A stretch of 64,000 nucleotides of DNA from Hyaloperonospora brassicae (Eukaryota; Oomycota; Peronosporomycetes; Peronosporales; Peronosporaceae), in contig CANTFL010000144.1 of NCBI GenBank assembly GCA_947650285.1, positions 248,001-312,000 of the forward strand, in the 5' to 3' direction. Position 1 is the stretch's first letter. Every line of letters starts with the position of its first letter. The translations under genes were made by a program, and so were the position numbers. The notes beneath the pieces were generated by a model. It had not been told where the DNA came from. It searched no databases and worked only from the letters and a program-made list of their open reading frames with translations. This document shows, in pieces, positions 22,223 to 32,362 of this stretch.

Positions 22223-22612
22223 TGTAACGGGGAACACCCTTGCGTGAACTTAACGCAAGGGTATCGGTGCCCCGACAGACGTACACAAGGCAAGCGAGGA
22301 AGCGTAGGTAAGGTAAAAGCAGAACTGTTACATTAATAAATTAAGTCTTTAAACTACTGTCTCTTCGTTTGACTTAATTCAATTATACTAATATAACTGC
22401 ATGTATGGTGACGTCTCGTCACCACTCATTGCGCGCGTCTTGCGGCGATTGGTGGGTTGATATCATCACGATATCAACCAATGAACAGACCCTTTGTTCG
22501 ACCCTTTAATATCACCACTTTGGTGATATTGTTTAAAGAATATCCATCTTTATATTCTTTATTGTCACTTTCCTTAAAGTGACAATTTCATGTAACGGGC
22601 TGCCCCGTTACA
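22223..22612 (-). repeat. 5' LTR of copy M
   Basis: 390 bp with TGTAACGG/CCGTTACA ends. The TSD GTAAC follows at 22613. Confidence 0.96.
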
Positions 22613-23075
22613 GTAACGGGGCAAACTCTTACCAGATAACTGGTAACATCTTGTGTTGATAGAACACAAGGATACGTACTGCCGGCGTCACGTGCACGTG
22701 GCGTGAGGAAGCGCGAGGAAATAGACAGAGCTAGGGAAGCTATGTTTTAGGGAAAAGTAGAACTGCATTTAATATCGTTAAATTGCTAATACAACATCAG
22801 TGTTTTCATCCAGCTATATTAAACTACAATCTCCTATATTTGTTTCTCGCTCGCCACCCACTGCGCGCGACCGGCAGCGGTTGGTGGTTAAATTTGGGGG
22901 ATGTAGTGTCATCATCAATCAATAAGTGGATACCCAAGAATATATTACCCTCGAAGGTAAGGTTCCGCCAACATCACCTCTTCTCGAGTGATGTTGATTG
23001 AATTTTATCTAAATAAAAAATATCCTAATATTGATACATTCGTATCAGTTTATGTAACGGCCTCATTCCGTTACA
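22613..23075 (-). repeat. Family 2 LTR interrupted by copy M
   Basis: With the TGTAAC at 14621-14626 this rebuilds an LTR of about 460 bp ending TGTAACGGAATGAGG (minus-strand start at 23075). It aligns with the family 2 LTRs at 29540-29976 and 45468-45902 over their whole length, including the CATCACT...AGGTGATG hairpin, but with many differences, so it is the oldest of the three. Confidence 0.85.
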
Positions 23076-24997
23076 ACATCAGAATCGGAAGACTTACGCT
23101 AATGCGTATCGGCCCAACAATACCTCGTCGGTTCAAGATCACAAGTGGACGCAGACGTAAAGATACTGCAGCCCATTAGAATCAGAGGCGTCCACAGTCG
23201 AGCATGAGACGGCGGAATCGTTTGAAACGTCAGAAAGCATATTCGAGGCTCTGAATGATCTTCTCAATTGTCATTCGCATGGAATGCAGGTCCTAGGTGA
23301 CGATAGCTCATCATCACCTGGCTCTGCAACGATATATTCCTTAGGCTGTCTCTGTAGCCATCCTGACATCTGGCTGTAGGCAAGGTACCGCAAGCAGCAC
23401 TTAAACGGATTGCTGCCGCAGATTGAAAGGGCTCGCGATCGCACGCTCAGTGGGTGACCATTCAAATTTGAATCTGTGCTAGGTGGAAAAGACTATGAGT
23501 GGCCTTATTCGCGCATGGAACGGTAGAGTCAAAATCGAGAAATGTGTTCGAGCCAGGTGATGATGTATCGAGAATGCCCATGCATTGTCCATTATACGAG
23601 ATGCTACAATAAGTCTCAAACTCTCAGACTTGGGTTTGGGATAACGTAATTCGATCACAATGACGGTCTCAAATGTCCTTCACCAATACGATAACATCCT
23701 GCACATGCCAGAAGTTAATCACAGACGTACGATATATAGCGAGCCTAGAGTTAACGTACATTTTGTATTCGTAGCTGTAAAATGACAGAAGCTGGTCCAT
23801 CCTATGGCGTTCGATCGTTGAATCAAGCTTTTAGCTTGGCCATCAAACAAATTGGGAGCTAATAGGGAACTGGCCACAGCCGTTATCTCGTGTTGTTGAC
23901 GGCGTTCATTGATGTTCATAGACCTCTTGAGATGAAGCTGGGAAAAATCCAGAAAGTCTAGACGCGCAAAGAAGGACGGGCTCGGTGAAGGAGCAACGAA
24001 AGAGAAGAAGTGCAGTGGCGAATGGTTAAGTAAGGTAACATTAAAAATGGTCGATGTAGCTTTTACAAGCGAATATGCTGACGAAAGAAAATTTTATTCA
24101 GACCATTTACTTGACCGGTCAATGCGACTGTGATCGCAACGCAAAGGACACGACCGGCTACAACTTATTTCTGGGCACGGGGCACGGTATAGAGCTCGTA
24201 CCTTCCTGTAAAAAATGGTGGAAGCATGGAGCACTGGTACTCGACAGCTTCAGCACATCGATGTCATGGTCCGTCCACTGCGTTCTGCGCAAATGCAGTG
24301 CTTCCGCTTCGCTCGTCCGAGCCTTGGCTCTACATACCACTCGATCCGCTCGATGATTACTATCGTCCTCTGGACCGACTCTTTCGACTGTAGCCTCAGA
24401 ATCCTTTGTCTCACGACGCGTCGCATGCGATTACGATATGGATGAGGCGTTCGTAGTGTCTCTGTTCCGATTCATTAGCCGGGAAGGATGAAGACGGATA
24501 TTGAAGGCTTGATAGTGTCAGCAAATCCATCACCTCTGGTTCTGTCTCCGTGAAACAAGGAGCCAGTCAGCAGTGGTCGTTCGTGCACTGGACCCATCCA
24601 CATACGCGTCCTTCCACTCCGTTCTCGCAACCCGCCAGCAGTTCTGACTCCCAACGCCCTACGTCTCGTAATTTGTTAAGAGAACGACGATCATCGTCCA
24701 CAGTCACAGTCGCATCGCGATCAGTATGCGATGACTCCGCCCGTCGAATCCATCGTTATTCATACTCCAAGAAGCTATTGACCTACGCCCCGCTTGGAAC
24801 TTTTATGCTGCGTACATAGTCGACAACTTCCTGGACAAAGCCAACAAAGCTGCCCTTGAAGTCGTGCTGGCTCCAAAGCGCTAAAATGCTGCACCAGCAT
24901 CAACTTCACGTTTCTCGTGTCCACGTGTATCAACCTCATACCACCGATCTCCCTCTCACTCTTTCGCACTTTTCTATTGGATAGTACATAATATCCT
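23076..24997. other. Unique flank left of the inverted duplication
   Basis: Mixed composition with many short frames and no recognised product. A plus-strand acidic stretch near 23170-23380 (ESFETSESIFEALNDLL) followed by RYRKQHLNGLLPQIERAR in another frame looks like eroded coding sequence. 24130-24820 is GC-richer and may be another decayed gene. I cannot identify either. Confidence 0.4.
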
Positions 24998-25079
24998 AGA
25001 ACATTCAGCCGCTCATCTATGAGAGGCTGCACTTTCACGAATAACGCCCGACATCATTGGAAAAGTAACGGTTTGTAAA

Positions 25080-25912
25080 TCAGTCACGCACCATAGTGCA
25101 ACCGTGCCCTTGCGACAGCATCAAGACACAAAGCATCGTACGCTTATTTGGACAGCCGTCATCTGTGTCGTCATGCTCGTCATGCTCGTTATGCTCGTTT
25201 CTCTTTCGTCTTGATGCTGAGCTCAGGACGGGCCACATCGCTTCGAACGATGAATATGCCATTAGGAATCCTCCCATAACGACTTGCCGTCGGATTGTAC
25301 ACGTAAAATGTTCACACGCCTCTTCGGACACCGTCTGCTTTAGAACAAGACCGATAGAAAAATTGGCGATCGTCAATTGTTCACCATTCAGCTCAAGTCA
25401 GCCCCAGCCTCAGTCCCTCGTCTCGGGCAGCCCCTTTGGCGGAATCCTCCCATGCGATACTCGGAGTGGGTACGGCTATGTCTCGGAATGTCGTTCGTGG
25501 GTAGTCCAAAGACATGTTATACCACATGATGAGCCGTTCGTTCAATCGACAATCGGAGCCTTTCCGCTGAAAAAACATCGTCGATACGTCGTCGTTGCGC
25601 TGGTCTGGTCTTAACACCGGAGCACACGTACTTCAAACTAATCTTCAGGTCGTTGGAACGTCCATGTGACATGTCCTCGCGTATCGGTAAGACGTACCAC
25701 ACAGGACAAGACGATGCCAGGTCCGCACGGGGCTGACGTCTTTTAGTATCGATCGCCCACCTCCCATAGCCACTGCGCTTGCGCGTAGCTTGATGCTCGA
25801 CTGGGTTGTCCGTCCTCCTCGGCGCTTGTGATGTAGTGCCTCTGGTAGTCCGGTCATCAAACACGTTCCTCACACGAATGGATTTGAGATTTATTGCAGG
25901 TAAACACAACAC
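25080..25912 (-). pseudogene. Unidentified, possibly decayed gene (left arm)
   Basis: Several moderately long frames follow one another on the minus strand (25912-25517, 25617-25393, 25376-25080), including FSIGLVLKQTVSEEACEHF and a His/Glu/Asp run (NEHNEHDEHDDTDD). A 172-codon plus frame overlaps them. No family is recognisable and no frame has a good start context, so this could be an eroded gene or chance. It is repeated at 49516-50348. Confidence 0.25.
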
Positions 25913-26288
25913 GACAGCAACGATCCACGATGCTTTGGTTTACACATGAGACACGGACATGCTCTGCACGCTCCTACGATGTCTGTTCGTGATTTGCCAC
26001 TCGGACTTGGCCGTCTTTAATCGGCTGTGTAGATTGGCCGCCGTTCACGATCTGGCGGCACGTGAATACCGGGTCAGCTCACGACAATGCAATCGCCTTT
26101 GTGCTTTGCCTCGATCGCTCAACTCCTCCTTCATGTGTGAATGCGACGTCGTACAACATCCGTGGACAGGCACGGTCCCTTGCGGGCAAAAGTGGGCAGA
26201 TGCACTTGGGTTCGTGATGGCGCAAGGGAAAAGCGGATCTGCTCCTAGCTGAGCGGAGCGGAGCTGACCGGAGCTTCGCCCTTAGTCG

Positions 26289-26304
26289 TCATTGTCAAAT
26301 TTCC
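26289..26304 (+). promoter_or_regulatory. Oomycete core promoter (Inr + FPR) of the beta-glucosidase
   Basis: TCATTGTCAAATTTCC matches the oomycete initiator/flanking promoter consensus almost perfectly and lies 53-68 bases before the ATG, which predicts a short 5' leader. It is the strongest lineage marker in the window. Confidence 0.8.
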
Positions 26305-26356
26305 TGCCTGCAAGCGCCCTGCCAAGCACCTCAACACCGACAGCACCCTTCTGCCA

Positions 26357-28894
26357 ATGTGGACAAGTTGGATCGCTGCTTGCAGCTTGGCTGCAGCGGT
26401 GACGTACCCCAGTCTCGCCGGTGCAGCAGCCGATACCACTGATGTCCACGACGCCAGAGCCCAAGCAATCGTCGACAAGTTCACGACGATGCAATTGCTC
26501 GGACAAATGACCCAGGTCGATATCAACACGGTCATGAACGTCACTACCCAGACGCTGAACGAGACCGCCGTCCGTGCCTACGCCAAGCAGCAAGTGGGTT
26601 CGTACATCAGCTCGTTTTACTCATCGCGCCGAGGAGACAAGTACGGCTGGACGGCCACCGAGTTCCGGGGCGTGATCAAGCGCATCCAGGAGATCGCCAT
26701 GGAGGAGAACGATGGGCACCCCATCATTTACGGCATTGACTCGGTGCACGGGGCCACCTACGTCGATGGAGCCGTCATGTTCCCGCATCAGATCAACATG
26801 GGCGCGAGCTTCAACCCCGATCTGGTGTACAGAGCAGCACGAATTGCGGCCCGCGACACGGCAGCTGCTGGTATCTCGATGATCTTGGGACCGATCCTGG
26901 AGATCTCGTACAACCCGTTGTGGGCCCGCACGTTCGAGACGTTCAGCGAAGACCCCTACGTGACCTCCATGATGGGCGACGCTGTCGTTCGCGGTCTGCA
27001 GAGCTACAACCATACGGCGGCCTGCGTGAAGCACTTTCTCGGCTACTCTAAGACCGACAAGGGCCACGATCGCGAAGGCGTCACTTTGTCTGATTTTGAC
27101 CTTCTCAACTACTACATGCCGCCGTTCAAAGCTGCCATTAACGCTGGTGCCATGGCGATGATAGAGACGTACGCGTCGATCAATGGCCAGCCCGTCGTTG
27201 CAAGCTCTCGCATTTTGGACGACCTGCTTCGATCGGACCTTGGGTTTGACGGTGTGCTCGTTACGGACTGGGCTGAGATCAACAATCTCAAGGACTGGCA
27301 TCGCGTTGCCAAGACCTACGAGGACGCCGTGGCCTTGTCACTGACGCATACGTCGATTGACATGAGCATGGTGCCGAGTAACGCAAACTTCATCGGCCAT
27401 GCACAGAAGATGCTGGAGAAGCACCCGGAACAAGAAGCCCGTCTGCGAGCATCGGTGAAGCGCATCGTCAAGACAAAATTGAAGCTGGGGCTGTACGAGA
27501 ATCCGGTTCCTGGGGAGGAGTACACCTCGATGGTGGGAAACGACGACGACGTGCACGTTGCTCTGACCATGGCTCGCGAATCCATCGTGCTCCTGAAGAA
27601 TGCTGACAACGTGCTGCCGCTGCCCAAGAAAGCGTCTGTCTTCCTCACGGGCCACTCTGCTGACAACGTCGGTTACCAATGCGGTGGACTGAGCAAGTCA
27701 TGGCAAGGGTACTCGGGCAATATGATGTTTCCCCACGGCGTCAGCGTTCGCCAGGGCTTTGAAGGCTTGGTTGGCAACAGCTCGTTCACGTACTTCAATG
27801 GGCTGCAAGTCAACGGCAGTATTTCGGACGCGGACTTGGCGACAGCTGTGAAGCATGCTAGCGAGCACCAGTACACGGTTGCTGTCATTGGGGAAGCCAA
27901 TTACGCTGAAAAGCGAGGCGACATTGATAACTTGGAGCTGCCCGCAGGCCAGGTGAGGTACATCGAGGCTCTTCGTGCGACCAACACCACAGTGATTGTC
28001 GTGTTGTTTGGGGGCCGCCCTCGTCTGCTTGGTTCGATCCCTGCCAACTCGATGGCAATTATCAACGGCATGCTGGCCTGTGAGCTCGGTGGCCAGGCAA
28101 TGGCTGAGATTATCTACGGGGAGGTGAACCCGAGCGGCCGCATGCCGATCACGTACCCGAAGGACCCGGCGAACGTTGCCATTGCGTACAACCACCTCGT
28201 CACCACTCGCTGTGCGAGCGACAACTGCCGGATGGAATTTGAGTTCGGCGCGGGTCTCAGCTACACGCAGTTCAATTACTCGGGTCTGAGCCTGGACACG
28301 ACGCGCCTGACGAGTGCGTCCGCAACTGTCACTGCGAAGGTGACCGTTGCGAACACGGGTAATCGTGCCGGCAATGAGACGGTGATGTTGTTCGTGATCC
28401 AGCCGTTCCGCTCGATCTCGGTGCCGGAGATGAAGCTCCTGAAGAAGTTCAAGAAGATTGAGCTGCAGGCTGGCGAGTCGATGGACGTCTCGTTCACGCT
28501 GACCACGGACGACGTGAGCGTCTATGACCCGCAGATCGGTAAAGGCTTGAAGCGCGTGTTCGAGGACAGCGACTATGTCGTGGCCATCAAGCCCGACACG
28601 TGGTGCGACGTGTACAACAACATCACAAACCCGCTTTGTGCCCAGTTCAGCATTGACACGAGCGGAGCAGCCGCAGCAACACCCGTCCAGACCATCGTTG
28701 ACGGAGGCCCGTCGCCACCAGCACTAGATCAGCGCCCGTCGCCACCAGCACTGGATCAGCGCCAGTCGAGACTATCGTGGAGACGTTGCCTGTCGCCACC
28801 AGCGGTGACGCAGCGCCTGTCACCTCCAGCAATGGACCAGCGCCGGCCCAGAACATTGCTGCTGCAGGGCCCGTCACCGCCAGCAGTGAAGTAG
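26357..28894 (+). CDS. Secreted GH3 beta-glucosidase, left copy, altered tail
   Basis: 845 codons. Residues 1-25 form a signal peptide (Ala-rich core, cleavage near AGAAA). The GH3 N-domain spans about 30-385 with HPIIYGIDSVHG, ACVKHFLGYS (KHF motif) and GFDGVLVTDW, whose Asp304 is the expected nucleophile. The GH3 C-domain spans about 405-640, with the general acid/base Glu probably in IGEANYAEKRGD (about 512-521). A fibronectin III-like domain lies at about 652-735. Such enzymes release glucose from beta-glucans and beta-glucosides in the cell wall or apoplast. Many NxT/S sites suggest glycosylation. A one-base deletion near 28705 relative to the copy at 46501 shifts the last 62 residues into a Pro/Arg-rich frame. 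The catalytic part is intact, so it may still be active. Confidence 0.93.
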   Translation: MWTSWIAACSLAAAVTYPSLAGAAADTTDVHDARAQAIVDKFTTMQLLGQMTQVDINTVMNVTTQTLNETAVRAYAKQQVGSYISSFYSSRRGDKYGWTATEFRGVIKRIQEIAMEENDGHPIIYGIDSVHGATYVDGAVMFPHQINMGASFNPDLVYRAARIAARDTAAAGISMILGPILEISYNPLWARTFETFSEDPYVTSMMGDAVVRGLQSYNHTAACVKHFLGYSKTDKGHDREGVTLSDFDLLNYYMPPFKAAINAGAMAMIETYASINGQPVVASSRILDDLLRSDLGFDGVLVTDWAEINNLKDWHRVAKTYEDAVALSLTHTSIDMSMVPSNANFIGHAQKMLEKHPEQEARLRASVKRIVKTKLKLGLYENPVPGEEYTSMVGNDDDVHVALTMARESIVLLKNADNVLPLPKKASVFLTGHSADNVGYQCGGLSKSWQGYSGNMMFPHGVSVRQGFEGLVGNSSFTYFNGLQVNGSISDADLATAVKHASEHQYTVAVIGEANYAEKRGDIDNLELPAGQVRYIEALRATNTTVIVVLFGGRPRLLGSIPANSMAIINGMLACELGGQAMAEIIYGEVNPSGRMPITYPKDPANVAIAYNHLVTTRCASDNCRMEFEFGAGLSYTQFNYSGLSLDTTRLTSASATVTAKVTVANTGNRAGNETVMLFVIQPFRSISVPEMKLLKKFKKIELQAGESMDVSFTLTTDDVSVYDPQIGKGLKRVFEDSDYVVAIKPDTWCDVYNNITNPLCAQFSIDTSGAAAATPVQTIVDGGPSPPALDQRPSPPALDQRQSRLSWRRCLSPPAVTQRLSPPAMDQRRPRTLLLQGPSPPAVK

Positions 28895-29539
28895 TGTCCG
28901 TCATTACTGGTGGGCTGCTCGTGTAAGTGGACGATAGCGAAGTACCCACTTTGAAACAAACCGCTTTGAATACACTGCAGCACTTGGCGCTCTCTATTGC
29001 GATCACTTTCTGTCCAAGTCCGTCTCACGTCTTGTCATTTGTCCGCGTTTCGTCAGGTGTCGAGTTGGGCTCAGCTTTCCGTCGATGTCCGTTGTGCAAC
29101 AACTTGTAGCCCTTTTTGTGTAAGGGCGTACCATCGTTATTTGTGGTGTGCATTTGCTCACCAGAGGTGGCCTGTAATACTCGATGTGAAAAGCTGGCGA
29201 GTCTCATGATACGCGTACAACACGGAAACGTTGAGTGTTGATGTACCGAATTGGGTAAAGATGGTTTGCCGCGTCTGCGGTACTCAGCACGACATATACG
29301 CGCGATCAAGAAGACAGAACCGTTTTCATGACCGGTGATCAATCTCGAAGAGGTACCGACGTGCCCATCAATATGTCGTTAGGAAGCTCTTGGCTCGCTA
29401 AGATGTTGCCTGCTACAGTTCCCAGCATAGAGTATGTCCATTTTTCTCGCGCAGCCACAACATCTTGCGCCTCTCTTCGACAATACCAGTAATCACAGAG
29501 GTGAGAGCAAAACTTTCGGTTTGGCTTATACTTGCTGAA
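28895..29539. other. 3' flank of beta-glucosidase, left arm
   Basis: No gene recognised. It includes the 15-bp direct duplication near 28952-28975 that the right arm lacks. The open frames here on both strands are short and overlap. Confidence 0.5.
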
Positions 29540-29976
29540 TGTAAAAGGGTGAGCCCGTTTCATTAAATGGATACTGATGTATCAATTCTTGAACAATATC
29601 TTTTACGATGATACTCAATCAACATCACTTGAGAAGAGGTGATGTTGGCGGAATATTACCATCGAGGGTGATATTCTGGGGTATCCACTAATTGGTTGAT
29701 GCAGACGCTACATTAACCAAATTAATAACCAATCGCTGCTGGACGCGCGCAATGGGTGGTGAGCAAGAAACCCACATAGGAGATGGTAAGTTAATGTAGT
29801 TAGGTTAAGACAAAGATGGTCTATTAAGAAATATAGCTATATTAAATACAGTTCAGCTTTTCCCTTAGACAGACCTTTCGAGTTCTGCCTACTTCGCTGC
29901 GCTTCCTCGCCACGTGTACATGACGTCGGGTTCACACAACCTTATGTCGAATTGACACAAGGCGTGCCCCGTTACA
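29540..29976 (+). repeat. Family 2 5' LTR, left arm
   Basis: 437 bp from TGTAAAAGGG to CCCCGTTACA, followed by a primer binding site, so it is a 5' LTR on the plus strand. It contains the hairpin CAACATCAC...GTGATGTTG near 29625-29645. No matching 3' LTR exists downstream before the family 1 insertion. Confidence 0.88.
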
Positions 29977-29978
29977 CC

Positions 29979-29994
29979 TGGTAGCACTTTGTAG
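29979..29994 (+). other. Primer binding site, family 2, left arm
   Basis: TGGTAGCACTTTGTAG, two bases after the LTR, identical to the family 1 site. Confidence 0.78.
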
Positions 29995-30026
29995 TCATTC
30001 TAGCGACCATTACCACCTCATTCAGA

Positions 30027-30232
30027 ATGTTTATGTTGGTTGAGGAGGAAACCTTCCACGCCACGCGTGGAGGCTTTGATTATTTGAGTAACATCGAATG
30101 GAGTGCGGTAGAACGCATGAATTCTACAGTAAGCGAACTGCCATTAGCGCCATGTTGGAGTTCCTCGACAGGGACCAACAACATGCCGCTATAGCCAGGT
30201 TCATTCGCGTTCGGTTTTCTAGAAGCCTTTAA
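30027..30232 (+). pseudogene. Family 2 gag N-terminus, fragment (left arm)
   Basis: Starts MFMLVEEETFHATRGGF and continues SNIEWSAVERMNSTVSE, close to the family 1 gag start. It then slips frame (ISAMLEFLDRDQQHAAIARF in the next frame) and ends at the family 1 insertion. Downstream gag resumes at 38221 on the other side of the insertion, with some internal sequence missing between. Confidence 0.8.
30228..30232. other. Target site duplication TTTAA of copy L, left side
   Basis: TTTAA here is repeated at 38221-38225 directly after the other LTR. Confidence 0.9.
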
Positions 30233-30623
30233 TGTAACGGGGCACACCCTTGCGTGAACTTAACGCAAGGGTATCGGTGCCCCTACAGACGTACACAGGG
30301 CAAGCGAGGAAGCGTAGGTAGGGTAAAAGCAGAACTGTTATATTAATATAATTAAGTCTTTTAACTACCGTCTCTCTGTTTGACTTAACTTAATTATGCT
30401 AATATAACTGAGTGTATGGTGACGTCTCGTCACCACTCATTGCGCGCGTCTTGCGGCGATTGGTGGGTTGATATCATCAAGATATCAACCAATGAACAGA
30501 CTCTTTGGTCGACCCTTCAATTTCACCACTTTGGTGATATTGTTTAAAGAATATTCAACTTCATATTCTTTACTGTCACTTTTCTTAAAGTGACAATTCC
30601 ATGTAACGGGCTGCCCCGTTACA
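30233..30623 (-). repeat. 3' LTR of copy L
   Basis: 391 bp with intact TGTAACGG/CCGTTACA ends, mirrored at 44821-45211. Confidence 0.96.
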
Positions 30624-30638
30624 TCACCCCACCCCTTA
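30624..30638 (-). other. Polypurine tract of copy L, interrupted
   Basis: On the minus strand the G run is split by one T (AAGGGGTGGGGTGA), unlike the clean run in copies A, M and R. Confidence 0.7.
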
Positions 30639-30709
30639 ACTGATAGTCACCGTGTGACTATCGAAAATAATGGCGGCCACCCGTTGGTCACCATTGGGAC
30701 AGGGAGCAC

Positions 30710-32362
30710 TTGTTGGGTCCGTTCCATTCACTTTCCGCTCGACCTCGCATAGCTAACATGTCTACGTGGGGTGACTCAAGGCACCCAGAGTCTGTGCCTG
30801 TGCCAGCTTCTGCGGCAGACGATTCGGCGTCTGCTGCTCGTTCTTCGCCTGCAGCAAGAGGTGCTTCAGGTGCACGCGGTACCACACCGCGTGCGCATGA
30901 TGACCTCGACGTAGAGGTCATCTACTCTGGCGAGTCAGACGCGTCTGACTCGGGCAATGCTGCAGAGGCGTCTCGCTCACCGGCGACGCCTCAGTGTTCG
31001 CCAAGGCCACTGCCGAACGAACGGACTCGTGAGTTGCAACACAGTCTGTTCGGCAGTGATGACGAATCTGGTGATGAGTATGTTTGCTCATCACCGCAAT
31101 CAGCTCGTGCTCCTTCGCACGAGCGACCTGACGATGGTGCAAGCCATCGTCATACTGACAACCATGGTACCGACAAAGGTACCACTGTGAAGCGTGATGA
31201 GCTGATGCCGTGGCGTTTGCCCGAACGGCTCATCAATGGCTTGTCTCACGAGACAAGCCAACACCATCGAATGACCTTATTCGATGCGACGGAGCTTCAC
31301 GGCTTGAGTCTCAGCGCGAGCAACTTTCGCGCTGAAGAAGACTTTTATCTCGATGTCTTCCTTAGACATCGATGGTATAACGGCAACCAAAAGCGTGACA
31401 AAACATCGCTTTTGGCTGCGTGGAACGCGTTCGTCCAAAACGTAAAGAATTTTGGACGAGAAGGGTGGCTCAAGAAACTTGAGGCGACACGCCTCAGGTT
31501 CGAACGGCGAACGCCAACCGGTGCTAGGTACCGGTTGCATTGTTTGTCGAGTGAGGCAGGCATTCCTTGCCTCACATGGGGAGACCCTTGTGCGAGTTGT
31601 GTTGACAACTCGCAGCGTGCCCATAGGGACGTGTATTCCCTAAGTTCGCCCTGGGGAAGGGCACATCTCTCGGAGGAGATGCGTGACGCGATTTCAAACT
31701 TGCAATCCGTCTACAAGCGCCTAGGGCGCGTGTTTACCGATGGGCCCGAGGACTCATCGTATGGGTCTCGTCATACTAGCGGACGAGACCTTCAACATCC
31801 ATTAACCGCTGAGAGCGAGGCTCTCAGCAGTTCCAAGAGGGTGGATACCCCCGCCACTGGACGAGGTAGCTCGTCCTTGATCCTGAATTGTCACGGTTGT
31901 TCAAGATACGCTCCACTAGAAAGCGTTGATCACCGTGAGCATCCACTAAAGGATGTGGTGGAGGAGGAAAGACCTCCTCCAGATGATTCGGTTCACCATC
32001 TCGACCCTTACGAGATGGATCGCGCAATCGATGAATTGCGCGATGACTTGAAGCACGAGCGCGATCGGCGCTACGCTTTGACCGATACCGTGCGGAAGAA
32101 CCGCAAGGGTCACGAGGCTGATCGGGCGAGGGATCGCGCCGATTATGCCACGGCGCAGCTTCAGGTCGAGCGGGATGTCCGCTCCCTATTCGGCGAGCTG
32201 GCGACAGCTCGCGGGGAGATATCTCGGTTGAGTTCCGAGGTATCATATCTGCGCGACCAGACGGATCGTCTGGAGCGCGAACGCAAGAACTTGATGGATG
32301 TTCTTGAACGTGGGGGCTATCTTCATCGGAAGAAGAAGGCTCGTGCTGACAGTACGGCCTGA
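30710..32362 (+). CDS. Antisense ORF of copy L, up to 550 aa, intact
   Basis: Same protein as at 15149. The frame is open from 30710, but the ATG at 30758 (MSTWGDSRHPE) is the position used by the other copies and lies just after the initiator-like CCATTCACTTTCC, so 534 residues is the more likely product. The acidic N-terminus, central FRAEEDFYLDVFLRHRWYN and WGDPCASCVDNSQ block, C-terminal charged coiled coil and basic HRKKKARADS tail are all kept. Differences from copy M are mostly substitutions, with the ELQHSLFGSDDES segment replacing the Asp run of copy M. The product's function is unknown. Confidence 0.72.
   Translation: MLGPFHSLSARPRIANMSTWGDSRHPESVPVPASAADDSASAARSSPAARGASGARGTTPRAHDDLDVEVIYSGESDASDSGNAAEASRSPATPQCSPRPLPNERTRELQHSLFGSDDESGDEYVCSSPQSARAPSHERPDDGASHRHTDNHGTDKGTTVKRDELMPWRLPERLINGLSHETSQHHRMTLFDATELHGLSLSASNFRAEEDFYLDVFLRHRWYNGNQKRDKTSLLAAWNAFVQNVKNFGREGWLKKLEATRLRFERRTPTGARYRLHCLSSEAGIPCLTWGDPCASCVDNSQRAHRDVYSLSSPWGRAHLSEEMRDAISNLQSVYKRLGRVFTDGPEDSSYGSRHTSGRDLQHPLTAESEALSSSKRVDTPATGRGSSSLILNCHGCSRYAPLESVDHREHPLKDVVEEERPPPDDSVHHLDPYEMDRAIDELRDDLKHERDRRYALTDTVRKNRKGHEADRARDRADYATAQLQVERDVRSLFGELATARGEISRLSSEVSYLRDQTDRLERERKNLMDVLERGGYLHRKKKARADSTA

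Larger units (their letters stand above)
14627..22612 (-). mobile_element. Complete Ty3/gypsy family 1 element (copy M)
   Basis: The element is 7,986 bp, flanked by GTAAC at 14622-14626 and again at 22613-22617, a perfect 5-bp target duplication. On the minus strand the order is 5' LTR, primer binding site, gag, protease, a long Gln/Glu/Ser-rich linker, RT, RNase H, integrase, chromodomain tail, polypurine tract and 3' LTR. A 535-codon ORF lies antisense at the 3' end. Its LTRs differ at roughly a dozen to fifteen of 390 positions, so the insertion is not very recent. Gag-pol carries several frameshifts and stops. Short perfect inverted repeats occur along its whole length. Confidence 0.97.

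Noticed and set aside
25096..25614. 172-codon plus-strand ORF (also 49814-50332)
   Set aside because: Unusual Ser/Cys composition, overlaps opposite frames of similar length, and no recognisable domain or promoter.
26621..28195. Long minus-strand frames (226, 165, 116, 113 codons) opposite the beta-glucosidase, repeated in the right arm
   Set aside because: They mirror the GC-rich codon pattern of the GH3 gene, are identical in both arms only because the DNA is, and have no motif or promoter.
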